NCBI GenBank assembly: GCA_038881895.1
Contig: JAVZOV010000005.1
Span: 62,001 to 126,000 of the forward strand
Length of the DNA: 64,000 nucleotides
DNA from: Thermoprotei archaeon
Lineage (GTDB): Archaea > Thermoproteota > Thermoprotei > Gearchaeales > WAQG01
Direction: 5' to 3'
The stretch's first letter is position 1, and each line of letters begins with the position of its first letter. The translations under genes and the position numbers were made by a program. Below the pieces are notes generated by a model that saw only the letters and a program-made list of their open reading frames with translations, did not search any database and was not told where the DNA came from. This document shows, one piece after another, positions 41,408 to 50,685 of the stretch.

Positions 41408-42648
41408 ATTTTTAACCTCCTCCTTATTTTATTTAAAACGTCTATAAAAACATCAACTTCGTTTATATCATTATAAATGTAGAAGCTTGCTCGTGCAGTA
41501 GCCGTTACTCCTAATCGTGTCATGAGGGGCTGTGCACAATGATGCCCAGCTCTTATTGCTATACCTTCTGAATCTAAGATTGATGCAAGATCATGAGAGT
41601 GAAGATTACCTAAGTTAAAAGATATTACTCCACCTCTAAGTTCTGTATCTTTAGGACCATATATTTTCATATCCTCAATTTCTGACATTTGATCTAAAGC
41701 GTATTTTGTCAGTTCTTTTTCATGTTCTCTTATAGATTTCATTCCTATTGAATTGAGATAATCTATTGCAGCACTTAATCCTACTGCTCCCTCTACATTA
41801 GATGTTCCAGCTTCAAATTTCCATGGTAAATCATTCCATGAGCATTCAAACAATGAGCATGATTTAATCATATCTCCACCGCCTAAAAATGGACCAATTT
41901 TCTCCAGTATTTCTCTTTTACAATAAAGAACTCCTATACCCATAGGTCCTAGCATTTTATGTCCTGAGAAAGCAAAGAAGTCCGCACCAATGTTTCTAAC
42001 ATCTACCGGCATATGAGGTGTTGATTGCGCTCCATCAACAAGAAATAGTGCTCCTTTTTCATGAGCGATTTGTCCGATTTCCTCTACTGGGTTTATCGTT
42101 CCAAGCACGTTAGAAACGTGTGTAATGCTAACTAATTTAGTATGTTCATCGATAAGTTTTTCTGCCTGATCAACCTTTAAAAGACCTTCCTCATCTATAT
42201 CTATGAAACGCAATTCTACCTTTTTTTCTTGTGCAAGAAGTTGCCATGGGACTAGGTTACTATGATGCTCCATCACTGTGAGCACTATATTGTCACCTTT
42301 CGATATATTTCTCCAACCCCAAGCATAAGCAACTAGATTTATTGATTCAGTTGTATTCCTTGTGTATATTATTTCCTCCCACCGTCGAGCATTTATAAAT
42401 CTCGCAACTTTTTTCTTTGATTCTTCATAGAGTTGTGTCGCTTCTTCACTCAGTGCATATATTCCTCTGTGAATGTTAGCATTTTGCTCCTCATAATATT
42501 TTCTTATTGCTTCAATCACTTGCCTAGGTTTTTGAGACGTAGCAGCATTATCAAAATATATGAGCGGTTTGCCATAAAATTTTCTTTTGAGTATCGGGAA
42601 ATCCTCCTTAATTTGTTCTACGTTTATAACCTTACTAATACTGCCCAT
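41404..42648 (-). CDS. sufS: Cysteine desulfurase SufS
   Basis: Takes sulfur from cysteine for Fe-S cluster assembly, PLP-dependent. Starts GKPLIYFDNAATSQKPRQVIEAI. PLP lysine is in FSGHKMLGPMGIG near 227, and the active-site cysteine in RAGHHCAQPLM near 367. 414 aa is normal for group II desulfurases. Translationally coupled to sufU. The 195-bp gap upstream contains an inverted repeat and separates it from sufC. Confidence 0.95.
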   Translation of the reverse strand: MGSISKVINVEQIKEDFPILKRKFYGKPLIYFDNAATSQKPRQVIEAIRKYYEEQNANIHRGIYALSEEATQLYEESKKKVARFINARRWEEIIYTRNTTESINLVAYAWGWRNISKGDNIVLTVMEHHSNLVPWQLLAQEKKVELRFIDIDEEGLLKVDQAEKLIDEHTKLVSITHVSNVLGTINPVEEIGQIAHEKGALFLVDGAQSTPHMPVDVRNIGADFFAFSGHKMLGPMGIGVLYCKREILEKIGPFLGGGDMIKSCSLFECSWNDLPWKFEAGTSNVEGAVGLSAAIDYLNSIGMKSIREHEKELTKYALDQMSEIEDMKIYGPKDTELRGGVISFNLGNLHSHDLASILDSEGIAIRAGHHCAQPLMTRLGVTATARASFYIYNDINEVDVFIDVLNKIRRRLKI

Positions 42649-42675
42649 TACATAACACCCCTTAGAAATATTCGT

Positions 42676-42716
42676 GGATGTATGATATCTTCAAATATTA
42701 TACCAAAGATACATCC
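42676..42716. repeat. Inverted repeat upstream of sufS
   Basis: GGATGTAT (42676-42683) and ATACATCC (42709-42716) flank a 25-bp AT-rich spacer, about 30 bp before the sufS start on the minus strand. It may be an operator or a leader hairpin in the sufC-sufS gap. The rest of the gap is AT-rich with no gene. Confidence 0.35.
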
Positions 42717-42843
42717 CATATATATCACTATTAGATAATATAAATTCAAGTTAAAGAATTTATCTCTTTGGTGATGTATTTATCAATGAATTTTTAAATA
42801 TTTTTCCTTAATCTGAAAATCTCATTTTAAGGTAAGGAAGAGT

Positions 42844-43605
42844 TCAGTTAGTTAAAAATTGTTGCGTAAGCCATCCATAACCTTTTGCTTCTAATTCTTC
42901 CGCTAATTTATAATCTCCAGATACCACTATTTTACCGTTCAGAATTACATGGACGTAGTCTGGTTTTATATATTTCAAAATTCTTTGATAGTGTGTTATC
43001 ATTAGTATTGATCTGTTTTGATCCCTTAATGAATTTATAGCCTGTGCTATAATTTTTAATGAGTCTATGTCAAGACCTGTATCAACTTCGTCTAGGATTG
43101 CTAGTTTTGGTTTGAGTATTAACATTTGCAAAACTTCGTTCTTTTTGCGTTCTCCGCCAGAGAATCCCTCATTAAGATATCTTTTTGCAAACGATTCATC
43201 CATATTAAGCATGGATATTTTTTCTCTAATAATTTTCATAAATTCCGCTGGGGATACTTGTACTTCACCTGATTGCCTTACTATCATATTGTACGCAGTT
43301 CTTAAAAAGCCTACAAGAGGAAGTCCTTGAATTTCTAGTGGTGTTTGGAATGCTAGAAATAACCCCAACCTTGCACGCTGGTCAGTAGTCAGTTGTAAAA
43401 TACTTTGACCATTAAAGAATATGTCTCCCTCTGTGATTTTATACTTTGGATGACCCATTATTGAATAAGCTAGTGTGCTTTTACCCGATCCGTTAGGACC
43501 CATAATTGCGTGTACTTCACCTTGATTGATAGCCAGATTAATACCCTTTAAGATCTCTTTACCTTCTACTGCTACCTTGAGATTTTTTATTTCTAGTAAT
43601 GTCAT
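42844..43605 (-). CDS. sufC: Fe-S assembly ATPase SufC
   Basis: A 253-aa ABC-type ATPase that normally partners SufB/SufD. Walker A is GPNGSGKST near 37, the ABC signature is FSGGERKKNE near 149, Walker B is LAILDEVDTGLDIDS near 170 and the H-loop is MITHYQRI near 203. SufB and SufD are not in the window. The promoter region shared with the HTH gene carries the 30-bp palindrome. Confidence 0.95.
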   Translation of the reverse strand: MTLLEIKNLKVAVEGKEILKGINLAINQGEVHAIMGPNGSGKSTLAYSIMGHPKYKITEGDIFFNGQSILQLTTDQRARLGLFLAFQTPLEIQGLPLVGFLRTAYNMIVRQSGEVQVSPAEFMKIIREKISMLNMDESFAKRYLNEGFSGGERKKNEVLQMLILKPKLAILDEVDTGLDIDSLKIIAQAINSLRDQNRSILMITHYQRILKYIKPDYVHVILNGKIVVSGDYKLAEELEAKGYGWLTQQFLTN

Positions 43606-43640
43606 AATTTTTCACTCCTTTTTGTAAATAATAGCGGTAT

Positions 43641-43670
43641 ATTTAAATATAACTTAAGTTATATTTAAAT
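43641..43670. promoter_or_regulatory. 30-bp perfect palindrome: bidirectional promoter/operator of sufC and the HTH regulator
   Basis: The 30 bases read ATTTAAATATAACTT then AAGTTATATTTAAAT, a perfect dyad with no spacer. The sufC start is 36 bp to the left and the regulator start 23 bp to the right. Each half contains a TTTAAATA/TATTTAAA-type TATA element, so the two divergent promoters overlap the dyad. A dimeric HTH protein such as the adjacent gene product could bind here and control both genes. Confidence 0.7.
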
Positions 43671-43692
43671 TGATGACGTTAAGGTGATTTAA

Positions 43693-44076
43693 TTGATATT
43701 ACCTGATGAAATAATAGCAAAGGCAGTAATTCCTGCGTTAAGGGCAATGATTGCTAAAGAGCTTATTGAAAAATATGGACTTACTCAGCAGTCTGCTGCG
43801 AAGCTTCTTAATGTAAGTCAAGCAGCGATAAGTAATTATATGAGGGGCATCAGGGGAATAGTAGTGAACCTTGAACAAGATAAGGATATAAGAACGATCA
43901 CATCAAATATTGCTGATATGTTGGTTAATAACAGTGATCCTAAAGATATAGTATCCATGTTCAATCTGGCTATAAGGATTATTACTATGCGGGGAATATT
44001 ATGTAATGTTCATAAGAAATTCGAACCTATTTTTGAGAATTGCGATATATGTAATATAAAACCGTTTCTTTCATAA
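43693..44076 (+). CDS. HTH regulator with C-terminal cysteines, divergent from sufC
   Basis: A 127-aa protein. The DNA-binding part is LTQQSAAKLLNVSQAAISNYM (about 32-52), a XRE/Lambda-repressor-like HTH, preceded by IPALRAMIAKELIEKYG. The C-terminal half is helical and ends with three cysteines in GILCNVHKKF and ENCDICNIKPF (about 105-122), a candidate metal or Fe-S site. It resembles a small archaeal predicted-regulator family (COG2522-like). TTG start at 43693. Its place opposite sufC, over the palindrome, suggests autoregulation and control of Fe-S assembly. Confidence 0.78.
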   Translation: MILPDEIIAKAVIPALRAMIAKELIEKYGLTQQSAAKLLNVSQAAISNYMRGIRGIVVNLEQDKDIRTITSNIADMLVNNSDPKDIVSMFNLAIRIITMRGILCNVHKKFEPIFENCDICNIKPFLS

Positions 44077-44176
44077 GTTTAGTATAAATTATGATAAAAT
44101 TATATTAACAGTTAGTTAGATTAATGTCTAGAAATAAATTTATGTATGTTTTAATATAAAATACGTGTGAGATTTA

Positions 44177-44992
44177 GTGGCAAAATGTCAGGTGTGCAAC
44201 AAAGATATCGCATTACCATTTACTTGCAGATATTGCGGTGGAACATTTTGCGCTGAACACCATTTGCCAGAAAATCATAATTGCCCTGGATTATCTCGTC
44301 AAAAAGAATTGTGGAAAGAGCTCATAATGTACGAACCACAAAAGAAGAATGTGATGCAGGTTCTTAAGTTACATTCCAGGTCTAGAAGATTAAGAATGCG
44401 CCTGAGTAATCTTTTGTTAGGAACAGAATTTAGAAGACTATTAACAGCAATTTTTGTGATTTTTATAGTGATAAGTGGTATAGACATATTTGGTTTGTTT
44501 TATGGTAATCTTAAACCTGCTTTTATATTAGTTGCGATTATATTAGGTTTTGTGATACATGAATTGGCACATAAATACGTTGCTATAAGAAAGGGTTTTT
44601 TTGCTGAGTTCATGTTTGATACACGTTGGGCTTTAATAAGCTTACTTACTACATTTTTGCCATTCAAGCTTTTAGCAACAGGATACGTAGCCATAATAGG
44701 CAATGTGAGCCCGCGGGATTCTGGTAAAATAGCTGCAGCTGGACCATTAATGAATATTTTGATTAGTTTAATTTCGTTAAGCGCTTTTCAAACTCTTTCT
44801 TTATTCTATGGGTTTTCGATTGTTAGTGCATTTTTACTTACTGTTGCTTATGTAAACTCTTATCTTGCTTTATTTAACATGCTTCCTATTCCCCCATTAG
44901 ATGGAAGTAAGGTTTTTGGATGGAGCATGAAGAACTGGGCTTATTTATTTATAGCCAGTGTAATATTATTGATCTCATCAGTATATATTTAA
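44177..44992 (+). CDS. AN1 zinc-finger/M50 (site-2 protease-like) membrane protein
   Basis: A 271-aa protein. The N-terminus is an AN1-type zinc finger ([32 protein letters not shown]; about 4-40). A basic linker follows, then five or so transmembrane helices. The metalloprotease motif is HELAHKYVA near 129, and the second metal ligand is in [14 protein letters not shown] near 234. This is the M50 layout of intramembrane proteases. The PDZ domain found in bacterial RseP is absent. GTG start at 44177. Substrate unknown. Confidence 0.85.
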   Translation: MAKCQVCNKDIALPFTCRYCGGTFCAEHHLPENHNCPGLSRQKELWKELIMYEPQKKNVMQVLKLHSRSRRLRMRLSNLLLGTEFRRLLTAIFVIFIVISGIDIFGLFYGNLKPAFILVAIILGFVIHELAHKYVAIRKGFFAEFMFDTRWALISLLTTFLPFKLLATGYVAIIGNVSPRDSGKIAAAGPLMNILISLISLSAFQTLSLFYGFSIVSAFLLTVAYVNSYLALFNMLPIPPLDGSKVFGWSMKNWAYLFIASVILLISSVYI

Positions 44993-45078
44993 TAATTAGT
45001 AGGACTAGTCAACAGTTTTCGAACAGTTCTCGCATTACTATTTGAGGAATTTGGACTTTAATTTAGGATTTGTGAAAT

Positions 45079-45156
45079 TGGTGGGGCCGCCAGGATTTGA
45101 ACCTGGGTCACAGGACCCCAAGTCCTGCAGTCTCGTCCAAGCTAGCCTACGGCCCC
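45079..45156 (-). tRNA. tRNA-Pro (anticodon TGG), CCA encoded
   Basis: On the minus strand acceptor GGGGCCG (45156-45150) pairs with CGGCCCC, then discriminator A and a genomic CCA (45081-45079). The anticodon stem CAGGA/TCCTG encloses CTTGGGG, anticodon TGG at 45120-45118. The T arm shows CCAGGTTCAAATCCTGG. No intron. Confidence 0.97.
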
Positions 45157-45251
45157 TCATGAAGAAGAATAGTGACAAACATATTTGTTTTTCTATTTTA
45201 TTTTCAATAAATATATTAATCATGTAGGAGTTTTATTTGCTGGTGGAGTAG

Positions 45252-45605
45252 TTGAGCGTATCTGTTAGGGTTGAGGATGGTAATATTTTGATACAAACTA
45301 AGTATGACCCTAAATTAGTGGAAACCATGAGATCATTAGGAGCCACATGGGATAAGGAGAAAAAAATTTGGATCGTTCCATTGTCCAAAAAACAAGAAGT
45401 TGAAAAAGCATTGAAAGTAAAAATACCTAGTCGTGGACAGACAGTATATATAAGAGCAAGTAAGAAAGGTAGAGGAACTATGATTGTGTGGCTTCCAAGT
45501 GGTGAGTTATTAGTTATGAAATTGAGCGAAATATGCAAACTTTTATCTGGTGAACAAGAGTATGCGAGAGCACGTCTCTTACCACCAAAAGAAAAAACCA
45601 GTTGA
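45252..45605 (+). CDS. Small HARP-like protein
   Basis: A 117-aa protein. The N-terminal half (VRVEDGNILIQTKYDPKLVETMRSLGATWDKEKKIWIVPLSKKQEV) has the layout of the HARP substrate-recognition domain of SMARCAL1-type helicases: a beta hairpin, a helix, and a W-x(4-6)-W-x-V-P strand. The C-terminal half is basic (IRASKKGRGTMIVWLPSGELL). TTG start with GGTGGAG just before it. It may bind structured DNA or RNA; this is by resemblance only. Confidence 0.65.
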   Translation: MSVSVRVEDGNILIQTKYDPKLVETMRSLGATWDKEKKIWIVPLSKKQEVEKALKVKIPSRGQTVYIRASKKGRGTMIVWLPSGELLVMKLSEICKLLSGEQEYARARLLPPKEKTS

Positions 45606-45663
45606 AGATTAATTCCATAAAGAATCAATAATATAGGCTAGTTGTACCTTAATTAGACTAGTA

Positions 45664-45993
45664 TTATCCATACATTGTTGTTTTTGTTCCACTTGGTTTT
45701 GATGGAATGCCTTGCATTTTAATTTCTCCAAACATTTTTTCATATTCTTTTATATGCATTTGCATCCATTCTGCAATGCTTTTGAATTGTAACGGTGACA
45801 TTTTAATTTCTATTATTAATTCACGTTCAATAGAATCTATTACCATTGTTCCGTCAGGATTTGTTTTTGGTATTAGTTTATCAACAAATACTATTATTGT
45901 TCCTTCATTAGGATTAATACCACCTACGATACCTGATGCGTGGACAACTTTATAATCAACTGCTCTTTTTGTCTCAAATCTAGGTATTGACAT
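45664..45993 (-). CDS. DUF3467-like small protein
   Basis: A 109-aa protein beginning MSIPRFETKRAVDYKVVHASG, with strands GGINPNEGTIIVFVDKLIPK and ELIIEIKMSPLQFKSIAEWMQMHIKEYEKMFGEI. The pattern of two strand pairs then a MSP-x-Q-x-K-helix ending in KEYEKxFGEI matches DUF3467-type proteins found beside ribosomal or regulatory genes. Function unknown. Start moved from 46014 to the ATG at 45993 to match the family N-terminus. Confidence 0.7.
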   Translation of the reverse strand: MSIPRFETKRAVDYKVVHASGIVGGINPNEGTIIVFVDKLIPKTNPDGTMVIDSIERELIIEIKMSPLQFKSIAEWMQMHIKEYEKMFGEIKMQGIPSKPSGTKTTMYG

Positions 45994-46135
45994 ACTATTA
46001 TCTATACGTAACATATTAATATTATTATTTCTTAAACTCTAAAAAGCAAGCTGATGACTATCGTTTTATCATAAATAATTTTCTTAGTTGCGATGACTTT
46101 TTATTTTTTAATTATCCTAACAAGTAGTGATCCAA

Positions 46136-46459
46136 ATGGAACGGAAATCATGGATCTGTTTTGTGTGTAATAGTAATGTTTTTGAGGGACAACGTATTGC
46201 TTTTACTAAATACGGTCCAGCTCACTGGGAATGCTGGGTTAGCTGGATTGATAAAAAGCTTAATTATGTAGCGCATAATGATGTATTTCTTCTAATGGAG
46301 TCTGAAGACTTTATAAATGTTAGTATTATTAAACTCAAAGAATATGAACAGAGAGCTAAGGATGAGAATGTTAAAAAACGTTTACATGAATTGAGAAAAA
46401 CACTGGAAATTGAAGGTGCTAAAATAGAAAAACTTTTGGAAGAGAAAATTTCTGCATAA
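46136..46459 (+). CDS. DUF2175-like zinc protein
   Basis: A 107-aa protein. An N-terminal zinc-binding region (WICFVCNSNVFEGQRIAFTKYG, then HWECW) is followed by a helical, charged C-terminus (KLKEYEQRAKDENVKKRLHELRKTLE). The first part matches DUF2175 of Thermoprotei and Thaumarchaea. ATG at 46136 was preferred over GTG at 46127. No function is known. Confidence 0.7.
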   Translation: MERKSWICFVCNSNVFEGQRIAFTKYGPAHWECWVSWIDKKLNYVAHNDVFLLMESEDFINVSIIKLKEYEQRAKDENVKKRLHELRKTLEIEGAKIEKLLEEKISA

Positions 46460-46476
46460 ATAAGGAACGGACTTTC

Positions 46477-47004
46477 CTATTTAACACCTTTATTTTTAAA
46501 TAATATTTTTATTCTCTCATCTAATTTGTACGTCTTTATGTACTCAGCAATTTTTGAAGGCACAAGGTGTTCCCACTTTTCATTGATGGCTATTAGATAT
46601 CTTATTTTAGTTGCCTCATAAAATTCTCTATCAAAAAATGGTATTGGTAAGACTTCAATACCACGCTCTTTAAATAATACTTGAGTGAGTGGATCATTAG
46701 AGTATACGCGCTTGAATTTTGGGCAATAATGTTCAACTAACGACACCCATACTGAATGCACATCACTGTCAGGGACTGCAGACAAAATAACTTGGTCACT
46801 CAAATTATCAGATCGTAGTTGATTCCATATCATTTCTATTCTTTCTCCTGCAGTGAATGGGTTTTCTACTGTATGGCTGTATTGCGCTGATCCAATACAC
46901 AAAATAATCGGTGATTTTTCTTTTTCAAGTATCCATTTAAGAGCAGCATAGTGTCCATTATGGAAAGGTTGAAACCTACCTATGTAGACAGCGTTAACAG
47001 TCAT
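46477..47004 (-). CDS. nadM: Nicotinamide-nucleotide adenylyltransferase, archaeal type
   Basis: Joins NMN or NaMN with ATP to form NAD or its deamido form. Starts MTVNAVYIGRFQPFHNGHYAAL with the GRFQPFHNGH nucleotidyltransferase motif at about 9-18. ATKIRYLI near 143 replaces the usual ISGTxIR motif, with the catalytic arginine kept. Works in the same pathway as pncB and nadK elsewhere in the window. 175 aa is normal. ATG at 47004 chosen from the family start. Confidence 0.92.
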   Translation of the reverse strand: MTVNAVYIGRFQPFHNGHYAALKWILEKEKSPIILCIGSAQYSHTVENPFTAGERIEMIWNQLRSDNLSDQVILSAVPDSDVHSVWVSLVEHYCPKFKRVYSNDPLTQVLFKERGIEVLPIPFFDREFYEATKIRYLIAINEKWEHLVPSKIAEYIKTYKLDERIKILFKNKGVK

Positions 47005-47171
47005 CACAATCACCAATAACATCACAACACCTAAAGTATTTAATATTTAAAAAGATAAAGATCAAAAATATTATAATAATACTTCAGATTTCAGAACAGA
47101 GAAAAAGTCAAAGGAGCGCGAGGTTTTTAAGTAGAGCTAAAAATAAGGTTAAAAATGTTGTGAGGTTGTGG

Positions 47172-48137
47172 TTATATATTTGAGAGTCCTGATATGTTTA
47201 GTTCCCATACTAGTTCTTTGTATCTATTTCTTATCGTTACTTCAGTGACTTGTGCTGCTCTTGCTACTTCTTTTTGTGTTCTTCTTTCACCGTGTAGTAG
47301 GCCTGCGATGTATACTGCTGCAGCTGCGAATCCTGCTGGGTCTTTTCCTGCTGTTAATCCTTTCTCTTTTGCTTTTTTAATTATTTCTAGTGCATCCGCT
47401 TGTACTTCTGGTTTTAAGTTTAATAGGTTCATTATTCTTTCAACGAAGTCTGCTGGATCTGCTACATTAACTCTCACATTAGCGTCTCTTATGAGTAAAC
47501 GATAGCATCTTGCTATGTCTTTTCTATCACCTGCTTCACTGTGCTTAGCAAATTCATCCAATGTTATTGGTATTCTCATTCTTCTGCAAGCAGCGTAAAG
47601 TGCTGCTGCAATTACTGAGCTTATTGATCTGCCTTTTACTAATCCTTTCTCGACGGCTCGTTTGTAGATTAACAGTGCTTCATCGCGTACGGTTTGTGGT
47701 AGTCCTAAGTTGCTTGATAATCTATCAGCCTCATCCATAGCCTGTATTAAGTTTCTTTCGAGTGCACTGCTAACGCTTACTCTGTGCCATCTTCTTAATC
47801 TGAGCACTTCCATTCTCTGTTTTGCTGTGAGTCTTTTGCCTGCAGCATCCTTACCTCTCCAATCTATGCCAGCCGATATACTTGATGGTATCGAGATTGA
47901 AAGATAGCTCGGTGGGCCTACCCTGCTTCGTCTATCTCTCTCTTCCGGTGTGAATGCTCTCCACTCCGGGCCTACATCGATGATCTTGGCTTTAATTACT
48001 GTTCCACACTGTGAACATGTGACTTCTCCACGTTCAGGTGATCTAACAAGTTTTGTACTACCACAAACAGGACAAACATCGATTTCATTTATATCATCAA
48101 CTATATATTCTCCTTTTGTAGTTCTAATTGTTGGCAT
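47172..48137 (-). CDS. tfb: Transcription initiation factor TFB
   Basis: A 321-aa TFIIB homologue that recruits RNA polymerase to TBP at TATA/BRE promoters. The N-terminal zinc ribbon (CPVCGSTKLVRSPERGEVTCSQCG) is followed by the B-finger/linker (AFTPEERDRRSRVGPP) and two cyclin repeats (about 120-215 and 220-315, ending VTIRNRYKELVWELNISG). A strong GGAGGTGATG ribosome site precedes the start. The 270 bp upstream (48138-48408) is AT-rich with no gene. Confidence 0.96.
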   Translation of the reverse strand: MPTIRTTKGEYIVDDINEIDVCPVCGSTKLVRSPERGEVTCSQCGTVIKAKIIDVGPEWRAFTPEERDRRSRVGPPSYLSISIPSSISAGIDWRGKDAAGKRLTAKQRMEVLRLRRWHRVSVSSALERNLIQAMDEADRLSSNLGLPQTVRDEALLIYKRAVEKGLVKGRSISSVIAAALYAACRRMRIPITLDEFAKHSEAGDRKDIARCYRLLIRDANVRVNVADPADFVERIMNLLNLKPEVQADALEIIKKAKEKGLTAGKDPAGFAAAAVYIAGLLHGERRTQKEVARAAQVTEVTIRNRYKELVWELNISGLSNI

Positions 48138-48408
48138 AACTCACATCACCTCCATAAACTAAACCGTAAACCATATATATTACCTAAAGAGTTAGAGTTA
48201 AGCTTGTATATAAATTTTTCTATTCTAACACAAGAAACATTGTCCGATTTTGTCATTTTATTCTCCCCCATTTAATAAATATACTACATCATCCTAGTGT
48301 CGCGCAAATATCTAAAATTCTATTGATAGGATATTAGAAGATTTCTTTTTATGGACTGTGAGACTCATGCTTTTATATCATTATGTTTTAGTATACCTGT
48401 GAGTACAA

Positions 48409-49209
48409 ATGGGGAAGCTATTGAGTTTGGGAGCTTCATCCTTAGGAAAGGTGTTAATAGTATTTATGCTAATTTTATTACAATTGAGTTTGTTAACGGT
48501 GGATCGTGCTGAGGCTTTAACATACAACGATGTAGCTTCGTCTGTTATTAATAAATTACCACCTGAGTGGAGTTATTTGCTAAAAGAGCAGAACAATATT
48601 GTGCAAAATTCCATTAGTGATTGTCGTGCAAAGCTTGGTTCGATGAAGTATGTGGTAAGTAATGGGAGTGGGCAGCTTGTTGATTTGGCTGTAAATGCTT
48701 ACAATAACATAACTAGTTATATGCATAGAAATAATTATACTAGTCTTGCTAAAAGCTATGGGTTGTTAGTTTGTTATGTGACTGCTTTAGTGAATCCGTT
48801 GAGGTTGTCAGGTAATACTACTAGAGATCTAATAGATAGTTATGAGTATTTTGTTGATCATGAGAGTTTTAGTGTTGTTGTTGGATCAGCTGATAGTGTG
48901 ACTGATGTCAGGGATTATCTTAAAAATTTAGCTGCATATTCTTATAATTATTTTAATGTTATTTATAGTAGTATGATTAATGTTACTCCCGGGTCAAATC
49001 TAGGTTTCAGTGTTTATAATGTAACACAGGTTTTAATAAATAAGGCTGCTACTGCTGTATACTCACTTATGATTAAGGCGATTAATGATCATAGGGTTGA
49101 AGTGTTGCCTTTAGGGATTGCATGGATAGCTGTGGGGATTATTGTGGGCATCATAATTGTGAAACGTGAAAGTATATTCCAAATTATAAGAAAGTCTAAA
49201 GAGGAATGA
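48409..49209 (+). CDS. Membrane-anchored extracellular protein
   Basis: A 266-aa protein with a signal-peptide-like start (VLIVFMLILLQLSLLTVDRAEA), a largely helical extracellular part with several N-x-S/T sequons that AglB could glycosylate (NNIT, NNYT, NTT, NVT), and a C-terminal transmembrane segment (LGIAWIAVGIIVGIIIVKRE) with a short basic tail. Tyr, Asn and Ser are abundant. Convergent with nuoN. I recognise no family. Confidence 0.7.
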   Translation: MGKLLSLGASSLGKVLIVFMLILLQLSLLTVDRAEALTYNDVASSVINKLPPEWSYLLKEQNNIVQNSISDCRAKLGSMKYVVSNGSGQLVDLAVNAYNNITSYMHRNNYTSLAKSYGLLVCYVTALVNPLRLSGNTTRDLIDSYEYFVDHESFSVVVGSADSVTDVRDYLKNLAAYSYNYFNVIYSSMINVTPGSNLGFSVYNVTQVLINKAATAVYSLMIKAINDHRVEVLPLGIAWIAVGIIVGIIIVKRESIFQIIRKSKEE

Positions 49210-50679
49210 TTAGTGAGAGGTTATTGGATATATCGTTGATACTGCTTTACTTATAATGTTGAATATTGGGTCGTAGAATATTCCTGTGATTAATACGAGT
49301 ATTGCTATTATAATGATTGTGCTGGTTATTATTTTTGATTCTTTAACGTTTATTGTGTACTTTGGTTTGTCTAGGTACATGCGTTTGATTATCCATGCAT
49401 AATATGCTATTGAGAATGCACTGTTTAATAATCCTGCTACTGCTATCCATGCATATCCTCCTTGTATTGCTGCCCAGAAGAGTAATACTTTGCTCCAGAA
49501 TCCGTTGAGTGGCGGTATTCCACCGAGTGCTAGTAGGACTATGCTTAGTGAGAAGGCTGTGAAAGGCATTGATTTACTAAGTCCATTATATATTTCTATA
49601 TCAGATGATCCATATTCTTTTTCGACACTTGTTGCTGCTAAGAATGCTCCTCCTTTCATTAACACGTAATATATTGCGTGTAATACTGCGCTCGATAATG
49701 CGAAGATTGCTACTGGCGTGGATATAAATATTATACCTATCATTATGTAACCCACGTGCGCTATTCCACTATACACAAGAAGTCGCATCATGTTTCTTTG
49801 CATCAATGCTGCTATGTTTCCTATTGTCATTGTCAGGACTGAGAGAAATGAGATGACTGGTATCCATGAGGTGGTGAATATTGGTGAGAGTGCTACTAAT
49901 AAGCGTATGAATGCAGCTAATCCTGCTATTTTACTGATTGTCATTATATACGTTGCAACAATTGGTGCAGTACCTTCACATACATCAGGCATCCATAAAT
50001 GAAACGGAACTATAGCCATTTCAAATCCGATGCCTGCGATGAGGATGAGGAAAACAATGGAGATTAAATCTTTGTAAATGCTTGAATTATTAAATAATAT
50101 TTTTTCAATTTCTGGTATACTCGTAGTTCCTGTTAGTCCATAGATTATTGACGCCGCATAAAGTACTAACGCTGATGAGAGCACACTAATTAAGAAATAT
50201 TTCATTGCTGCTTCACTAGCATATGCATCCTTTTTTATTGCCACTAAATTATATGAAGCGATACTAAACAAAGAGACTGCTATGAATAAGAATAATAAAT
50301 CATTAGAAAATGCGATTAGCACTGAACCCACTACAGAAAGCAAAAGTAATCCGTAAAATGCTTCACTATTAGGATTATTTCTCAATGATTCTAATGAGGC
50401 TGCTGTGATAAGAAGGCCAGATAGTGAGAATATGAATCCAAAGATGTAGCCTAGGAGATCAATCTTCATCTGACCCCAGACCCATGTTTTTATACCTTCC
50501 ATCGGTATTAATGCAAAATATAGAAGTGAGAATGTAAATACGGATAATGCTATGTATGGTGTCAAATCGTTATTTCCTCTATTTTTCATTATACGACCTA
50601 TTGTTGGTGTTATTAATCCAGTTAAGGATAGTATGAAAAGAGCCGGTGTGGGTGGTATCATTAAGTCTAATATGTCCAT
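49210..50679 (-). CDS. nuoN: NADH dehydrogenase-like complex subunit N
   Basis: A 489-aa antiporter-like proton channel subunit with about 14 helices. Central motifs are MAIVPFHLWMPDVCEGTAPIVATY near 220 and LRLLVYSGIAHVGYIMIGI near 295. These contain the conserved Lys/His and the loop of the Mrp-like subunits. Last gene of the nuo run, 6 bp after nuoL. The operon is nuoABCDHIJKMLN in transcription order. Confidence 0.92.
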   Translation of the reverse strand: MDILDLMIPPTPALFILSLTGLITPTIGRIMKNRGNNDLTPYIALSVFTFSLLYFALIPMEGIKTWVWGQMKIDLLGYIFGFIFSLSGLLITAASLESLRNNPNSEAFYGLLLLSVVGSVLIAFSNDLLFLFIAVSLFSIASYNLVAIKKDAYASEAAMKYFLISVLSSALVLYAASIIYGLTGTTSIPEIEKILFNNSSIYKDLISIVFLILIAGIGFEMAIVPFHLWMPDVCEGTAPIVATYIMTISKIAGLAAFIRLLVALSPIFTTSWIPVISFLSVLTMTIGNIAALMQRNMMRLLVYSGIAHVGYIMIGIIFISTPVAIFALSSAVLHAIYYVLMKGGAFLAATSVEKEYGSSDIEIYNGLSKSMPFTAFSLSIVLLALGGIPPLNGFWSKVLLFWAAIQGGYAWIAVAGLLNSAFSIAYYAWIIKRMYLDKPKYTINVKESKIITSTIIIIAILVLITGIFYDPIFNIISKAVSTIYPITSH

Positions 50680-50685
50680 CAGCTA

